A DNA stretch of 64,000 nt from Brevibacillus daliensis (GCF_021245735.1 NZ_JAJISB010000018.1:1-64000), one strand, 5' to 3'. Positions 26,004-34,632 are shown, counted from the first letter of the stretch. Notes: a model not told the origin generated them from the sequence alone. Translations and numbers: made by a program.

Positions 26004-27164
26004 ATGCCATTTTATGTTCGAATGGGAGAAATTCCGCACAAACGGCACACGACGTTTTATAAGGAAGATGGTACATTATTTCGTGAGCAGGTAATGGGAA
26101 CAAAAGGTTTTTCGGGGATTCAGTCCATCTTGTATCACCATAATCCACCCACCCAAGTAAGCGAAGTAAAAAAATTCGCTAGCCTGGATTTGGAATATGT
26201 GGAACGAGAAGAGTTGCGTCATCAGCATTTTTACTCATTTGACTTGCCAGAAGGTGGAGACCCGATTCTGGGGCGAAAATTTCTCTTAGGCAATGACGAT
26301 GTGATAATGGGCGTTTGCACACCAACGGAAGAAATGAATTATTTTTACCGTAACTCAGAAGGTGACGAAGTACTGTTTGTTCACGAAGGGGATGGGGAAC
26401 TACAGACGATCTTTGGTACTTTAACGTATCGTCAAGGTGATTATCTCGTTATTCCAATTGGTACTACGTATCGCATCCAACCTAGCTGCAAGTCGAAGTT
26501 TCTCGTAATTGAATCACAAAATGAAATTGTTTCGCCAAAAAGGTATCGCAATGCACAAGGTCAACTGTTGGAACATTCCCCGTATTGCGAACGTGATATT
26601 AGGCTGCCTGAGCGTCTCGATACGCATGATCAGGCAGGGAAATATGAGGTACGGGTAAAACAAAACAATAGCTTGTACAGCTATACCTTTGATTTTCATC
26701 CATTTGATGTAGTGGGATGGGATGGTTATCTGTTCCCATATGCCCTCAGTATTCATGATTTCGAGCCAATTACCGGACGTGTCCATCAGCCGCCGCCTGT
26801 TCATCAGACATTTGCAGGGCAAAACTTTGTGATTTGTTCTTTTGTGCCGAGAATGTATGATTATCATCCTCAGGCTATTCCTGCGCCTTACTATCACAGT
26901 AATGTAGAGAGCGATGAGGTGCTCTACTATGTCGATGGCAATTTTATGAGTAGAAAAGGGGTGAAGGAAGGCTCCATTACGCTGCATCCAATGGGGATTC
27001 CACACGGACCACACCCTGGGAAGATAGAAGCAAGTATTGGCAAAACTGAAACAAAAGAGCTTGCTGTCATGCTGGATACCTTCCGACCTTTAAAAGCTAC
27101 GAAGCATGCGCTGAGTGTGGAGGATAAACATTATATGTTCAGCTGGCTCCCAAGCAAAGAATAA
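26004..27164 (+). CDS. hmgA: homogentisate 1,2-dioxygenase
   Basis: A 386-residue cupin-type dioxygenase that opens the ring of homogentisate to maleylacetoacetate. Probable iron ligands are in 'PYYHSNVESDEVLYYV' (His and Glu) and 'HPMGIPHGPHPG' (His). The N-terminal 'MGEIPHKRHTTF' and central 'NSEGDEVLFVHEGDGEL' are conserved. It is shorter than the ~430-residue enzymes of mammals and Pseudomonas but fits the Firmicute type. SD AGGAGG. Second gene of a three-gene catabolic operon. A maleylacetoacetate isomerase gene is not adjacent. Confidence 0.85.
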   Translation: MPFYVRMGEIPHKRHTTFYKEDGTLFREQVMGTKGFSGIQSILYHHNPPTQVSEVKKFASLDLEYVEREELRHQHFYSFDLPEGGDPILGRKFLLGNDDVIMGVCTPTEEMNYFYRNSEGDEVLFVHEGDGELQTIFGTLTYRQGDYLVIPIGTTYRIQPSCKSKFLVIESQNEIVSPKRYRNAQGQLLEHSPYCERDIRLPERLDTHDQAGKYEVRVKQNNSLYSYTFDFHPFDVVGWDGYLFPYALSIHDFEPITGRVHQPPPVHQTFAGQNFVICSFVPRMYDYHPQAIPAPYYHSNVESDEVLYYVDGNFMSRKGVKEGSITLHPMGIPHGPHPGKIEASIGKTETKELAVMLDTFRPLKATKHALSVEDKHYMFSWLPSKE

Positions 27165-27189
27165 GAATAGAAAATAGGAGGCGATTCAG

Positions 27190-27825
27190 GTGGAAATTAC
27201 AACTAGTGAACTTGAACGACAGCAAAAATATAAATTATTGATTGGAGGGATTGTGCCCCGTCCAATCGCCTGGGTAACCTCAGTAAATCAAGATGGTGTT
27301 GTAAATGTTGCTCCATTTAGTTATTTTAACGTGGCATGCATCGATCCCATGATGATCTCTATTGCAGTGGCGAGAAAACCGGGGCAAGTGATGAAGGATA
27401 CGGCTCATAATATACAATTTGCCAAAGAATTCGTGGTTAATATGGTTGATGTAAATAATGTAGTGGAGGTAAATGAATCCTCTGCGGATTTTCCATCGGA
27501 TGTGAGTGAGGTAGAGGCATTACAATTGGAGCTCCAACCAGCAAAAATTGTGAAGACTCCTCGACTTGCCTGCTCTCGTGTACATTTTGAATGTAAATTG
27601 AATCAAATCATCACGCTGGGAGATCCGGCTGCATCTGATTTGATCATTGGAGAAGTGGTTCATGTACATGTAGATGATAAGTTATATTTCGATGGGAAAA
27701 TTAATGCAAAAGAATGGCAACCTGTTAGTCGATTGGCAGGTCATACATATGCGAAGCTAGGGGAAATGTTTGATCATCCTCGACCTGTATATGACCCTGC
27801 GAAATACCCTGGGAATAAATCATAA
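27190..27825 (+). CDS. flavin reductase-like FMN-binding protein
   Basis: A 211-residue protein of the flavin-reductase-like split-barrel family. The FMN-binding signature 'GIVPRPIAWVTSVNQDG' and 'NVAPFSYFNVACIDPMMISIAV' are clear. Such proteins supply reduced flavin or act as flavoprotein oxygenase components. GTG 27190 follows AGGAGGCGATTC. Its place after the FAH and homogentisate dioxygenase genes suggests a role in the same aromatic pathway, but none is established. A terminator follows. Confidence 0.8.
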   Translation: MEITTSELERQQKYKLLIGGIVPRPIAWVTSVNQDGVVNVAPFSYFNVACIDPMMISIAVARKPGQVMKDTAHNIQFAKEFVVNMVDVNNVVEVNESSADFPSDVSEVEALQLELQPAKIVKTPRLACSRVHFECKLNQIITLGDPAASDLIIGEVVHVHVDDKLYFDGKINAKEWQPVSRLAGHTYAKLGEMFDHPRPVYDPAKYPGNKS

Positions 27826-27827
27826 AC

Positions 27828-27859
27828 AAAAGGCATGCTCCTATAGGGGCATGCCTTTT
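27828..27859. terminator. bidirectional terminator
   Basis: AAAAGGCATGC and GCATGCCTTTT are inverted around CTCCTATAGGG. It serves the flavin reductase gene and the convergent betaine transporter gene. Confidence 0.9.
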
Positions 27860-27870
27860 GTGCGCTATGA

Positions 27871-29601
27871 CTATAGCTCAATACCTTCTAACCACTTGTT
27901 TACCTTGTCTTCATTTTCTTTAATCCACTGCACTGCAGCATCATCAGGTGAAACACCATTCTGGATATTTACCATGACGCTTTCCATATCGGCAGGTGTC
28001 CAATGGAACTGATCAAGCATTTGATAGGCATCAGGCATATCTTCTTTTAATCCCTTACGAGCAATCGTATGAATTTGTTCGTCTTTTCCAAAAGAACCTT
28101 TACTATCTTCCAGGTATTTCAGTTTCATATTGGCGAACATCCAATGAGGAGTCCAGCCAGTGACCAGAATTGGCTCTTTTGCATCGTAAGCCTTCTGTAA
28201 TGTAGTTGTCATTGCAGCTGAAGAACTTTCAATCAATTTGTACTTGGATAATCCGTAATCTTTGATTGCCTGATCCGTAGCGATCATCAGACCTGCACCT
28301 GGTTCAATACCTACGATTTGATTTTTTAGCTGTGCTGCTACTTGTGGATTTTTTAAATCCTCGATTTTGGAAATATTCATGTACGCAGGAACAACTAACC
28401 CAAGTTTTGTACCTTCCAAATTCGGACCTAGATCCTCTACAGCATTTTTATGTTTTTCATAGTAGCTCGCATGCGTTCGCGGTAACCATGTCGCTACCAT
28501 CGCATCTGTAGAACCATCTGCGACACCTGACCACATCGGACCTGCATCTACTTGTAACATGTTTACATGGTAGCCTAATTTTTCTTGCAGCACATGTTTT
28601 ACGACATGCGTACTGGCAATTTCTGAATCCCAAGCTACATAAGAAAGAGTGATTTGTTTTTGGTTTTCTCCTGTACCCATCATTCCGTTTACTACGCTTA
28701 CGATAAGAAGAATCGCTGCAGCTCCCAATATTAACGGTTTTTTATAACGGGATGTAGCAACAGGCTGTCTCGTTTGTCTGCTGTTAATAAGCGATTGAGT
28801 AAAGCGATCGAGAAGGATAGCCAGAATAACAACAGCAATTCCCGCTTCGAAACCTACGCCTGTTTTGGTTTGCGTAACGGCACGATACACGTCTGCCCCA
28901 AGACCTTGTGCTCCAATCATGGACGAAATAACAACCATGGAGAGGGAGAGCATAATGGTCTGATTAATCCCCGCCATAATAGATGGAATGGCTAAAGGAA
29001 GTTGAAGTTTAAACAATTTCTGTGTGGAGGTAGAACCAAAGGCATCTGCAGCTTCCACTAGATCGGCTGGAACCTGACGAATCCCCAGGTTAGTTAGACG
29101 AATGGTAGGAGGGATTGCAAATATTACGGAAGCAATAACCCCAGGAACAACTCCTAGTGAAAAGAATGAAACGGCTGGTAAGAGATACACAAAGGCAGGC
29201 ATTGTCTGCATGAAATCAAGGATAGGCGTGAGTATGTTTTTAGCCGTATTGCTTCCCGCACTCCAAATTCCTAGAGGAACACCAAGAATAATTGAGATCA
29301 TCGCAGCAGTAACCACCTGAGCGAGAGTCATCATGGTTTGCGGCCAATATCCGAGATTCACAATCAATAGGAGACCAAGTAAAGCAAACAAGGCCATTTT
29401 CCAACGTGCAACTAAATAGATAATAAACGAGAAAAGAACGATAAAGAGCAAGGCAGGGATATTCATAAAGAGCCACTCAAAACCGCTTACTAACCCACCA
29501 ATAATTGCACTTACAATTGCAAAGAACGGTGCGAATGAGGATTCCAGCCATGCTTCGCCAGCTTCCACCCATTCAGCCAAAGGTATTTTCATCATATCCA
29601 T
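27871..29601 (-). CDS. fused glycine betaine permease/substrate-binding protein
   Basis: A 576-residue fusion. Residues ~1-285 are a ProW/OpuAB-type permease with several transmembrane helices and the coupling loop 'DLVEAADAFGSTSTQKLFKLQLP' (in part). A transmembrane linker (ILGAAAILLIVSVVNG) leads to an OpuAC-type binding domain (~310-576) with aromatic ligand-box segments such as 'VAWDSEIAS', 'DAGPMWSGVADG' and 'TGWTPHWMFANMKLKYL'. The architecture matches lactococcal OpuABC, where the binding domain is tethered to the channel. It imports compatible solutes under osmotic stress. Its start overlaps the ATPase stop (TAATG). Confidence 0.88.
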   Translation of the reverse strand: MDMMKIPLAEWVEAGEAWLESSFAPFFAIVSAIIGGLVSGFEWLFMNIPALLFIVLFSFIIYLVARWKMALFALLGLLLIVNLGYWPQTMMTLAQVVTAAMISIILGVPLGIWSAGSNTAKNILTPILDFMQTMPAFVYLLPAVSFFSLGVVPGVIASVIFAIPPTIRLTNLGIRQVPADLVEAADAFGSTSTQKLFKLQLPLAIPSIMAGINQTIMLSLSMVVISSMIGAQGLGADVYRAVTQTKTGVGFEAGIAVVILAILLDRFTQSLINSRQTRQPVATSRYKKPLILGAAAILLIVSVVNGMMGTGENQKQITLSYVAWDSEIASTHVVKHVLQEKLGYHVNMLQVDAGPMWSGVADGSTDAMVATWLPRTHASYYEKHKNAVEDLGPNLEGTKLGLVVPAYMNISKIEDLKNPQVAAQLKNQIVGIEPGAGLMIATDQAIKDYGLSKYKLIESSSAAMTTTLQKAYDAKEPILVTGWTPHWMFANMKLKYLEDSKGSFGKDEQIHTIARKGLKEDMPDAYQMLDQFHWTPADMESVMVNIQNGVSPDDAAVQWIKENEDKVNKWLEGIEL

Positions 29602-30803
29602 TAGTTCGTGTCACCGCCTTCGTCACCAGTGTTACCAGATAGCGCAGCAAGTACAGAACCGCGGATAATAATGCCTTGCAGACGATTCTGATCATCTACA
29701 ACTGCCACTGGAACACGTGTTGAGCTAACTATATCAAAAAGTTCATTTAGTACAGTATCTGGCGAAACGGTAGGCACTTCATCCGTAATCAGGATATCAG
29801 CTAATTTTTTACCAGTACGCACTGCTTGAACCGCATCATCAGCTGTAATAGCACCTAGAAGATGTTTAGCGGTGTCTACAACATATAAGGTAGAGACTCC
29901 GCGTTCTTGCATAAATTGAAGGGCAACACGAGGTCCACGCTCCAATGTAATGGTTTCAGGTCGCTTCATAACATGGGTAGCTGTGAGAACTTTAGATAAA
30001 TCAACATCTTCGACAAAACGTTCTACATATTTATTAGCCGGATTGGTCAAGATTTCTTCTGGTGTACCAATCTGGACGATATTTCCATCTTTCATTAAGG
30101 CAATACGATCACCAATCCGCAAAGCCTCATCCAAGTCATGTGTAATAAAGATAATTGTTTTTTTCATTTTGGACTGTAGTTCCAGTAATTCATCCTGCAT
30201 TTCCTTACGAATCAAGGGATCTAGAGCACTGAAAGCTTCGTCCATTAACAGCACATCGGGATCGTTCGCCAGTCCGCGTGCCAATCCAACACGTTGCTGC
30301 ATACCACCGCTCAACTGATCTGGTTTTGAGTTTTCCCATCCTTTTAATCCAACGAGTTCTAGGCTGACCATCGCTTTATTACGACGCTCCTCCTTGGCAA
30401 TTCCTTGTACTTCCAAACCATATTCAACATTTTCTAAGACAGTACGATGCGGAAAAAGTGCGAATTTCTGAAAGACCATCGTGATATTTTTGCGACGAAC
30501 ATCGCGAAGTTGCTCCTGATTTAGCGAAACGATGTCCTTTCCATTAATGAAAACATGTCCGGCAGTAGGTTCAATCAAGCGATTTAATAAACGAACAAGT
30601 GTAGACTTACCGCTTCCCGATAAACCCATAATCACGAATATTTCACTAGGTTCGATGGAAAATGATGCTTGATTAACCCCAACAGTCATTTTTGTTTCTT
30701 TAAAAATCTTTTCTTTCGTCCAGCCTTCTTTCAGTAAGGGAATTACTTTTTTGGGGTCCTTACCGAATACTTTTGTTAAGTTTTTTACCTCGATAATTGG
30801 CAT
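29601..30803 (-). CDS. glycine betaine ABC transporter ATPase with CBS pair
   Basis: A 400-residue ProV/OpuAA-type ATPase. It starts with the family's N-terminal extension (KVFGKDPKKVIPLLKEG), then Walker A GLSGSGKST, signature LSGGMQQRV and Walker B VLLMDEAFSALDP. Two CBS domains (~280-390) follow; in OpuA these sense ionic strength. First gene of the two-gene operon. A promoter-like TATAAT lies near 30985-30990 on this strand, and a divergent GbsR-type regulator gene sits opposite. Confidence 0.9.
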   Translation of the reverse strand: MPIIEVKNLTKVFGKDPKKVIPLLKEGWTKEKIFKETKMTVGVNQASFSIEPSEIFVIMGLSGSGKSTLVRLLNRLIEPTAGHVFINGKDIVSLNQEQLRDVRRKNITMVFQKFALFPHRTVLENVEYGLEVQGIAKEERRNKAMVSLELVGLKGWENSKPDQLSGGMQQRVGLARGLANDPDVLLMDEAFSALDPLIRKEMQDELLELQSKMKKTIIFITHDLDEALRIGDRIALMKDGNIVQIGTPEEILTNPANKYVERFVEDVDLSKVLTATHVMKRPETITLERGPRVALQFMQERGVSTLYVVDTAKHLLGAITADDAVQAVRTGKKLADILITDEVPTVSPDTVLNELFDIVSSTRVPVAVVDDQNRLQGIIIRGSVLAALSGNTGDEGGDTN

Positions 30804-30894
30804 GAAGGCACTCCTTTCATCTGGTTTTCTATGCTTTTTAAAAGTTTGTGTGACAACTCATAAAAAACAAGTAAGGCGAACAGGAAGAAGAATG

Positions 30895-30956
30895 TGTTCA
30901 TACTTGTTCAACCATACTTTTTTTGTGTAAAGAATGAACATGAAATAAAGAACATA
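30895..30956. promoter_or_regulatory. possible GbsR-type operator (four half-sites)
   Basis: TGTTCAT (30895-30901) and TTGTTCA (30904-30910) face inverted ATGAACAT (30934-30941) and AAGAACATA (30948-30956) in the 328-nt divergent gap between the betaine operon and its candidate regulator. Such spaced, inverted half-sites suit a dimeric MarR-type repressor acting in the leader of the transporter transcript. Confidence 0.4.
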
Positions 30957-30984
30957 CAGAAAAAACTTTACACTCAATTAATAC

Positions 30985-31012
30985 ATTATACCTTTTTTAT
31001 CCGAAAAGGTCA
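30985..31012 (-). promoter_or_regulatory. promoter-like sequence for betaine transporter operon
   Basis: On the minus strand, GTGACC (31007-31012) is followed after 16 nt by TATAAT (30985-30990). The -35 is only a partial match; the -10 is perfect. Confidence 0.5.
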
Positions 31013-31054
31013 CCTTATCCCATTTCTTTACTGTGAATAAAACGGATTGGGAGC

Positions 31055-31082
31055 TTGTTTCCGCGTATAAACACGCTATAAT
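31055..31082 (+). promoter_or_regulatory. promoter-like sequence for gbsR-type gene
   Basis: TTGTTT (31055-31060) and TATAAT (31077-31082) are 16 nt apart, about 50 nt upstream of the regulator's start codon. Confidence 0.55.
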
Positions 31083-31131
31083 GATATCTGTAAATTAGGA
31101 TAGCTGAGTCGATACGAGGAGGTAAAAACGT

Positions 31132-31698
31132 ATGGACCAATTTGAAAAACTCCCCGAAGAGATTCAGATTGCCATTCAAAAGGCGCGTCATCGCATGATA
31201 GAAACGATGGGAAATAATATGGACCTTTATGGTATCACGCAATCAATCGGTCATTTATATGGCATGATGTATTTCTCTTACGCTCCTGTCACTCTAGATG
31301 AGATGGGCGAAAAAATGGGAATGAGCAAAACCAGCATGAGCACTGGGATGCGTACCTTGATTGATTTGAAAATGGTGAATAAGGTATGGAACAAAGGGTC
31401 TCGCAAAGATTTATATACAACCGAACCCGATTGGTACCAAAATCTAAGTGATTATTTTTCCCTACGCTGGCGCAAATCTATGGAAAGCAATGTTTCCCAG
31501 ATCCATAAAGCTGTTAGCGAACTGACCCATATTATGGAGCAGTATAAAGATGATCAGGATGCTGTAGCAATTATTGAAGCTGATTTGAAAAAAATGAAGC
31601 ATGCCTTGTCCTATTACAAGTGGCTCGATACTTTCATTCGGTCATTTGAGACAGATGAGATCTTTAAATATTTCCCGAAAGATGACGAAACCAATTAA
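31132..31698 (+). CDS. GbsR/MarR-family transcriptional regulator
   Basis: A 188-residue regulator of the GbsR/OpcR group. The winged helix is recognisable: 'YGITQSIGHLYGMMYFS', 'TLDEMGEKMGMSKTSMSTGMRTLIDLKMVNKVWNKGSRKDLYTTE' (in part), with the recognition helix at MSKTSMSTGMRTL. In Bacillus these proteins repress glycine betaine and choline uptake or synthesis genes. Divergence from the betaine transporter strongly suggests it controls that operon. ATG 31132 follows GAGGAGG. Confidence 0.85.
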   Translation: MDQFEKLPEEIQIAIQKARHRMIETMGNNMDLYGITQSIGHLYGMMYFSYAPVTLDEMGEKMGMSKTSMSTGMRTLIDLKMVNKVWNKGSRKDLYTTEPDWYQNLSDYFSLRWRKSMESNVSQIHKAVSELTHIMEQYKDDQDAVAIIEADLKKMKHALSYYKWLDTFIRSFETDEIFKYFPKDDETN

Positions 31699-31866
31699 AT
31701 ACCTACATTCACTAAACATTTAGGAGAAAGGTATTACATGTACAAATGTATGTATAACTTCTATATCCTCATATGAAAGAGGTAACATACATGTAACCCA
31801 ATTGTTAAATAACGTTTTGATGATAATGTTACTTAAAAGAGTGAGACAATTAACATGTAGTATGCT

Positions 31867-32124
31867 TTAGCGATATATATCGTAGTCGGATATGCTATCT
31901 GGTCTGATATATTGCCCATACGCAGAGCCACTTCCCATATTTACAGGTGTTCCATATGGTGTGTAGTTCTGTTCATCCGTTGCTGTTTGTGGATCACTTT
32001 GTAAAAAGTACAACTGACGGTTCGTTTGCTTCGATTGACTAATATTGGTTGTAGCACAGCCAGTAGTGAATAGTAGAGCAAGAGCAATAGCTGGAAGTAA
32101 TTTTGTCGCATGCTGGATCAACAT
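31867..32124 (-). CDS. small lipoprotein
   Basis: An 85-residue exported lipoprotein from ATG 32124, which has GAGGTGA 5 nt upstream; the open frame runs 28 codons further without a site. The signal peptide (LLPAIALALLF) ends in lipobox FTTG-C, leaving a ~60-residue polar chain rich in Gln, Ser and Tyr. No domain recognised. Monocistronic, divergent from the PspC-like gene. Confidence 0.65.
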   Translation of the reverse strand: MLIQHATKLLPAIALALLFTTGCATTNISQSKQTNRQLYFLQSDPQTATDEQNYTPYGTPVNMGSGSAYGQYIRPDSISDYDIYR

Positions 32125-32287
32125 CTTTTTCACCTCATTTGTAGAGTGAACAACCGTTGCTTTTTTATTCAGACCCTCCTCAGTCTTTAGACGGAGAAAA
32201 AATCCCACTGTAGCCAGTTTTGGACGAGACTAATATGAGGTATCCTAAAACTACCAAGAATGATAGTACAGGAAAGGGGTACAAAAA

Positions 32288-32674
32288 ATGAAAAAATTAT
32301 ACCGTTCCCGTTCGGATAAAATGCTCTTCGGTGTATGTGGAGGGGTCTCGCAGTATTTAGGTGTTGATTCTACTCTGATACGTCTGATTGTGGGTCTATC
32401 CTTCATAGCCGGAGCTCCAATCTTAATTTATATTTTGGCAGCAATTGTCATACCAAAAGAACCATACTGGGATACACACACTCCTTATGGACGTCGTCCC
32501 CATGATGAATTTGAGGGTAATGGGTTTCATAACTATTCTGGAATGAATGATAACCGTCGTAATGCATACGATACTCAGCTAGATGAAGAGATGGATCAAC
32601 TGGAAAAAGATGCCATGCGTGATGAAATCAGACGTTTACGTGATGAATTGTCAAAACGTGATTCAAAAATGTAA
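32288..32674 (+). CDS. PspC-domain membrane protein
   Basis: A 128-residue protein. The N-terminal PspC domain is clear: 'KLYRSRSDKMLFGVCGGVSQYLG' (in part), followed by a transmembrane helix (LIVGLSFIAGAPILIYILAAIVIP). The C-terminal ~65 residues are polar and end in a charged coiled coil (EEMDQLEKDAMRDEIRRLRD). PspC domains act in envelope-stress sensing with PspA; no pspA gene is adjacent. SD GGAAAGGGG. Confidence 0.8.
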   Translation: MKKLYRSRSDKMLFGVCGGVSQYLGVDSTLIRLIVGLSFIAGAPILIYILAAIVIPKEPYWDTHTPYGRRPHDEFEGNGFHNYSGMNDNRRNAYDTQLDEEMDQLEKDAMRDEIRRLRDELSKRDSKM

Positions 32675-32755
32675 AAAAAATCAGGAAACAAAATCGTTCC
32701 TTTGCATATCATGTAAGGTGGTTCAAGGATCTCTTTACATAAGGAGGGAACAGCA

Positions 32756-32926
32756 GTGTATCTAGGTGTGTTTGATATGAAAGACCGTTTGGAGCAGACT
32801 CGAAAAGTTTTGCGGGAGAAACAGCATCTCTTAAAGCTACTTGAGGATGACGTCAGAGAGCTTGAAGATGATGTGCAAGCATTAGAAGGCATGTTAATGG
32901 CTACTCCTACAAAAATGAATGCATAA
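32756..32926 (+). CDS. small coiled-coil protein
   Basis: A 56-codon ORF starting at GTG 32756 with AAGGAGGG 5-8 nt upstream. Residues ~11-48 form a heptad-patterned helix (LEQTRKVLREKQHLLKLL, then LEDDVRELEDDVQALEGML). It lies 82 nt after the PspC-domain gene on the same strand and echoes that protein's coiled-coil tail, so the two may interact. I do not recognise a family. It is supported by its site and non-random composition. Confidence 0.6.
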   Translation: MYLGVFDMKDRLEQTRKVLREKQHLLKLLEDDVRELEDDVQALEGMLMATPTKMNA

Positions 32927-32973
32927 TAGATGAGTAGAAGAGGCGTTTACAACGTCTCTTTCTACTCATCTAT
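32925..32973. terminator. hairpin after small coiled-coil gene
   Basis: ATAGATGAGTAGA (from 32926) is inverted as TCTACTCATCTAT, with inner GAGGCGTT/AACGTCTC arms and a 3-nt loop. The stem is long and near-perfect but has no U-run, so termination or mRNA stabilisation are both possible. Confidence 0.55.
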
Positions 32974-33042
32974 GCGCCAAGGTTGATTCCTTGACAGTTT
33001 TGATAGATAATAGAGGGTATACTGTATGATGAGGTGGAAGTA

Positions 33043-33282
33043 ATGTCTACGACTGAACTAATGTTAAAGACGAATTTTGAAGGACGCGTACTGCGTACAA
33101 TCCAGTCATATTTTCGCCGCAATAATGATGTTCTCTTGAAAGAGAGTCTACTTGCAACCAGTCTGGAAAAAGAAGACGTTGACCATATCATGGACATGAT
33201 TTACAAAAAGCACACTGCCAGTGAAATCATGGATTTCCTACGTAAAAAAGACGTTTTTGCTATTGATCAGAAGGCAGAATAG
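33043..33282 (+). CDS. hypothetical protein
   Basis: A 79-residue basic, helical protein from ATG 33043, which follows GAGGTGG by 5 nt; a GTG nine nt upstream lies within that site. Sequence features include 'FEGRVLRTIQSYFRRNND' and 'EKEDVDHIMDMIYKKHTASEIMDFLRKKDVF', described here in part. No known domain recognised. Monocistronic with its own terminator. Confidence 0.6.
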   Translation: MSTTELMLKTNFEGRVLRTIQSYFRRNNDVLLKESLLATSLEKEDVDHIMDMIYKKHTASEIMDFLRKKDVFAIDQKAE

Positions 33283-33290
33283 TAATGATG

Positions 33291-33326
33291 AAAAACCGAC
33301 ACTCTTTTGATGGGTGTCGGTTTTTT
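33291..33326 (+). terminator. rho-independent terminator
   Basis: AAAACCGACACTC is inverted as GGGTGTCGGTTTTTT around a TTTTGAT loop. Confidence 0.9.
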
Positions 33327-33482
33327 GCTGTCTCCAGAGCATTACAGTGTACCAAAAGTGTGGATAAAAAGTTCTATCGTGCAACCATTGATACCTATGG
33401 ACGTATTACTTGTAGGCAAGTTTATATTGAATAGATAAGCGTATATGCGCGGAGCACGGTAGAAAAGGGTGATTTGGCTTTT

Positions 33483-34115
33483 ATGGAAGATTTTGTCGTT
33501 CAATTCGGCAGTTATGTTTCTACCTATGGTTATGCTGCCTTGTTTGGTTTATTTTTGTTCGGTTTAATGGGGTTGTTGCCTGTTCCAGAGGAAACTCTTC
33601 TTGTATTCGCAGGGTTCTTGGTTTCAACTGGGGAGCTTACATATCTATCAACATTGCTTGTATGTTATTTCGGATCGATTGCTGGTATGACAGCTGCTTA
33701 TTGGATTGGCTACAAGCTAGGGCATCCATTTATTGAAAAACGGCTGAAACGTTTCGAAAAAGGGTATCGGGTGTATAAAAAGACAGAGGAATGGTTTCAA
33801 CGATTCGGAAAATGGGCCATCCCGATTGGTTATTTTATTCCCGGTGTCAGACAGTATACGGCATACTTTGCAGGGATAACGGAGCTTCCATTTCGAATCT
33901 ATGCAATATTGGCTTATCTTGGCGGACTTTTTTGGACAACCCTATTCGTCACACTAGGAATGGTACTTGGCGATAATTGGGCAAAATTATTTGAAATGGC
34001 AATAAAGAAGATTACAGTTGTTATTATAATAGTGTTCGTCGTAGGAGTATCTATTGCTTATCTAGTACATCGTTTTCGGAAACGAAAGGCAGGAGAAAAT
34101 ATAAATCATGGATAA
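33483..34115 (+). CDS. DedA-family membrane protein
   Basis: A protein of 210 residues from ATG 33483 (GGGTGA upstream; a TTG three codons earlier is possible). It is of the DedA/SNARE-associated family, implicated in phospholipid flipping. Signatures are 'GLLPVPEETLLVFAGFLVS' in the re-entrant helix, and 'FGKWAIPIGYFIPGVRQYTAYFAG' containing the conserved F-x-P-x-x-R-x-x-x-x-x-x-A-G motif. The C-terminus is a transmembrane helix with a basic tail. It overlaps the next gene by 8 nt, and YhaM follows, forming a three-gene unit. Confidence 0.88.
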   Translation: MEDFVVQFGSYVSTYGYAALFGLFLFGLMGLLPVPEETLLVFAGFLVSTGELTYLSTLLVCYFGSIAGMTAAYWIGYKLGHPFIEKRLKRFEKGYRVYKKTEEWFQRFGKWAIPIGYFIPGVRQYTAYFAGITELPFRIYAILAYLGGLFWTTLFVTLGMVLGDNWAKLFEMAIKKITVVIIIVFVVGVSIAYLVHRFRKRKAGENINHG

Positions 34116-34629
34116 ACATGTAGATAGATCATTTACTCAAACGGAACAAGAATCATCTCAGGAAATTATGGAGTTATCGAAGAGCCATCAACGATATTAT
34201 GATAAGCTTAGAGAAAGAGTGGAATCTTTTATCAAGGAAAAGGGAATTTCAGATCAAATCGCTCATTATGTATTGCTTGCTCCTGATCTGTTTGTATTAC
34301 TTGCCCGCTTACTAGTAGACAAGCGGGTTTCGACTAGTTCCAAAGCTACGGCGGCCTTTGCGGTAGCCTATTTTATCTCTCCGGTTGACTTGATTCCTGA
34401 AGTAATAACGGGTCCAATAGGATATTTGGATGATATCGTGCTTGCTGTCTATGCGCTACGCAAAATTTTAATTGATACGGATCAGGTTATTGTGCTGGAA
34501 CATTGGAATGGAAAAGATGACCTGTTACAGGTAATTACGAATACGATTCAGAAGGCTGATGATCTAGTTGGTTCCAATATCTTGAAAAAAATTGAGTCTC
34601 TCTTATTCAACAAAACAAAGGGGAAATAA
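34108..34629 (+). CDS. DUF1232 (YkvA-like) protein
   Basis: A 173-residue protein with a DUF1232 core at ~70-120: 'DKRVSTSSKATAAFAVAYFISPVDLIPEVITGPIGYLDDIVLA', cited in part. The hallmark I-S-P-(V/I)-D-L-I-P-(E/D) segment followed by D-D is present. The N-terminal ~50 residues are polar and helical. Probably membrane-associated; function unknown. Translationally coupled to the DedA gene. Confidence 0.8.
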   Translation: MDKHVDRSFTQTEQESSQEIMELSKSHQRYYDKLRERVESFIKEKGISDQIAHYVLLAPDLFVLLARLLVDKRVSTSSKATAAFAVAYFISPVDLIPEVITGPIGYLDDIVLAVYALRKILIDTDQVIVLEHWNGKDDLLQVITNTIQKADDLVGSNILKKIESLLFNKTKGK

Positions 34630-34632
34630 AGC

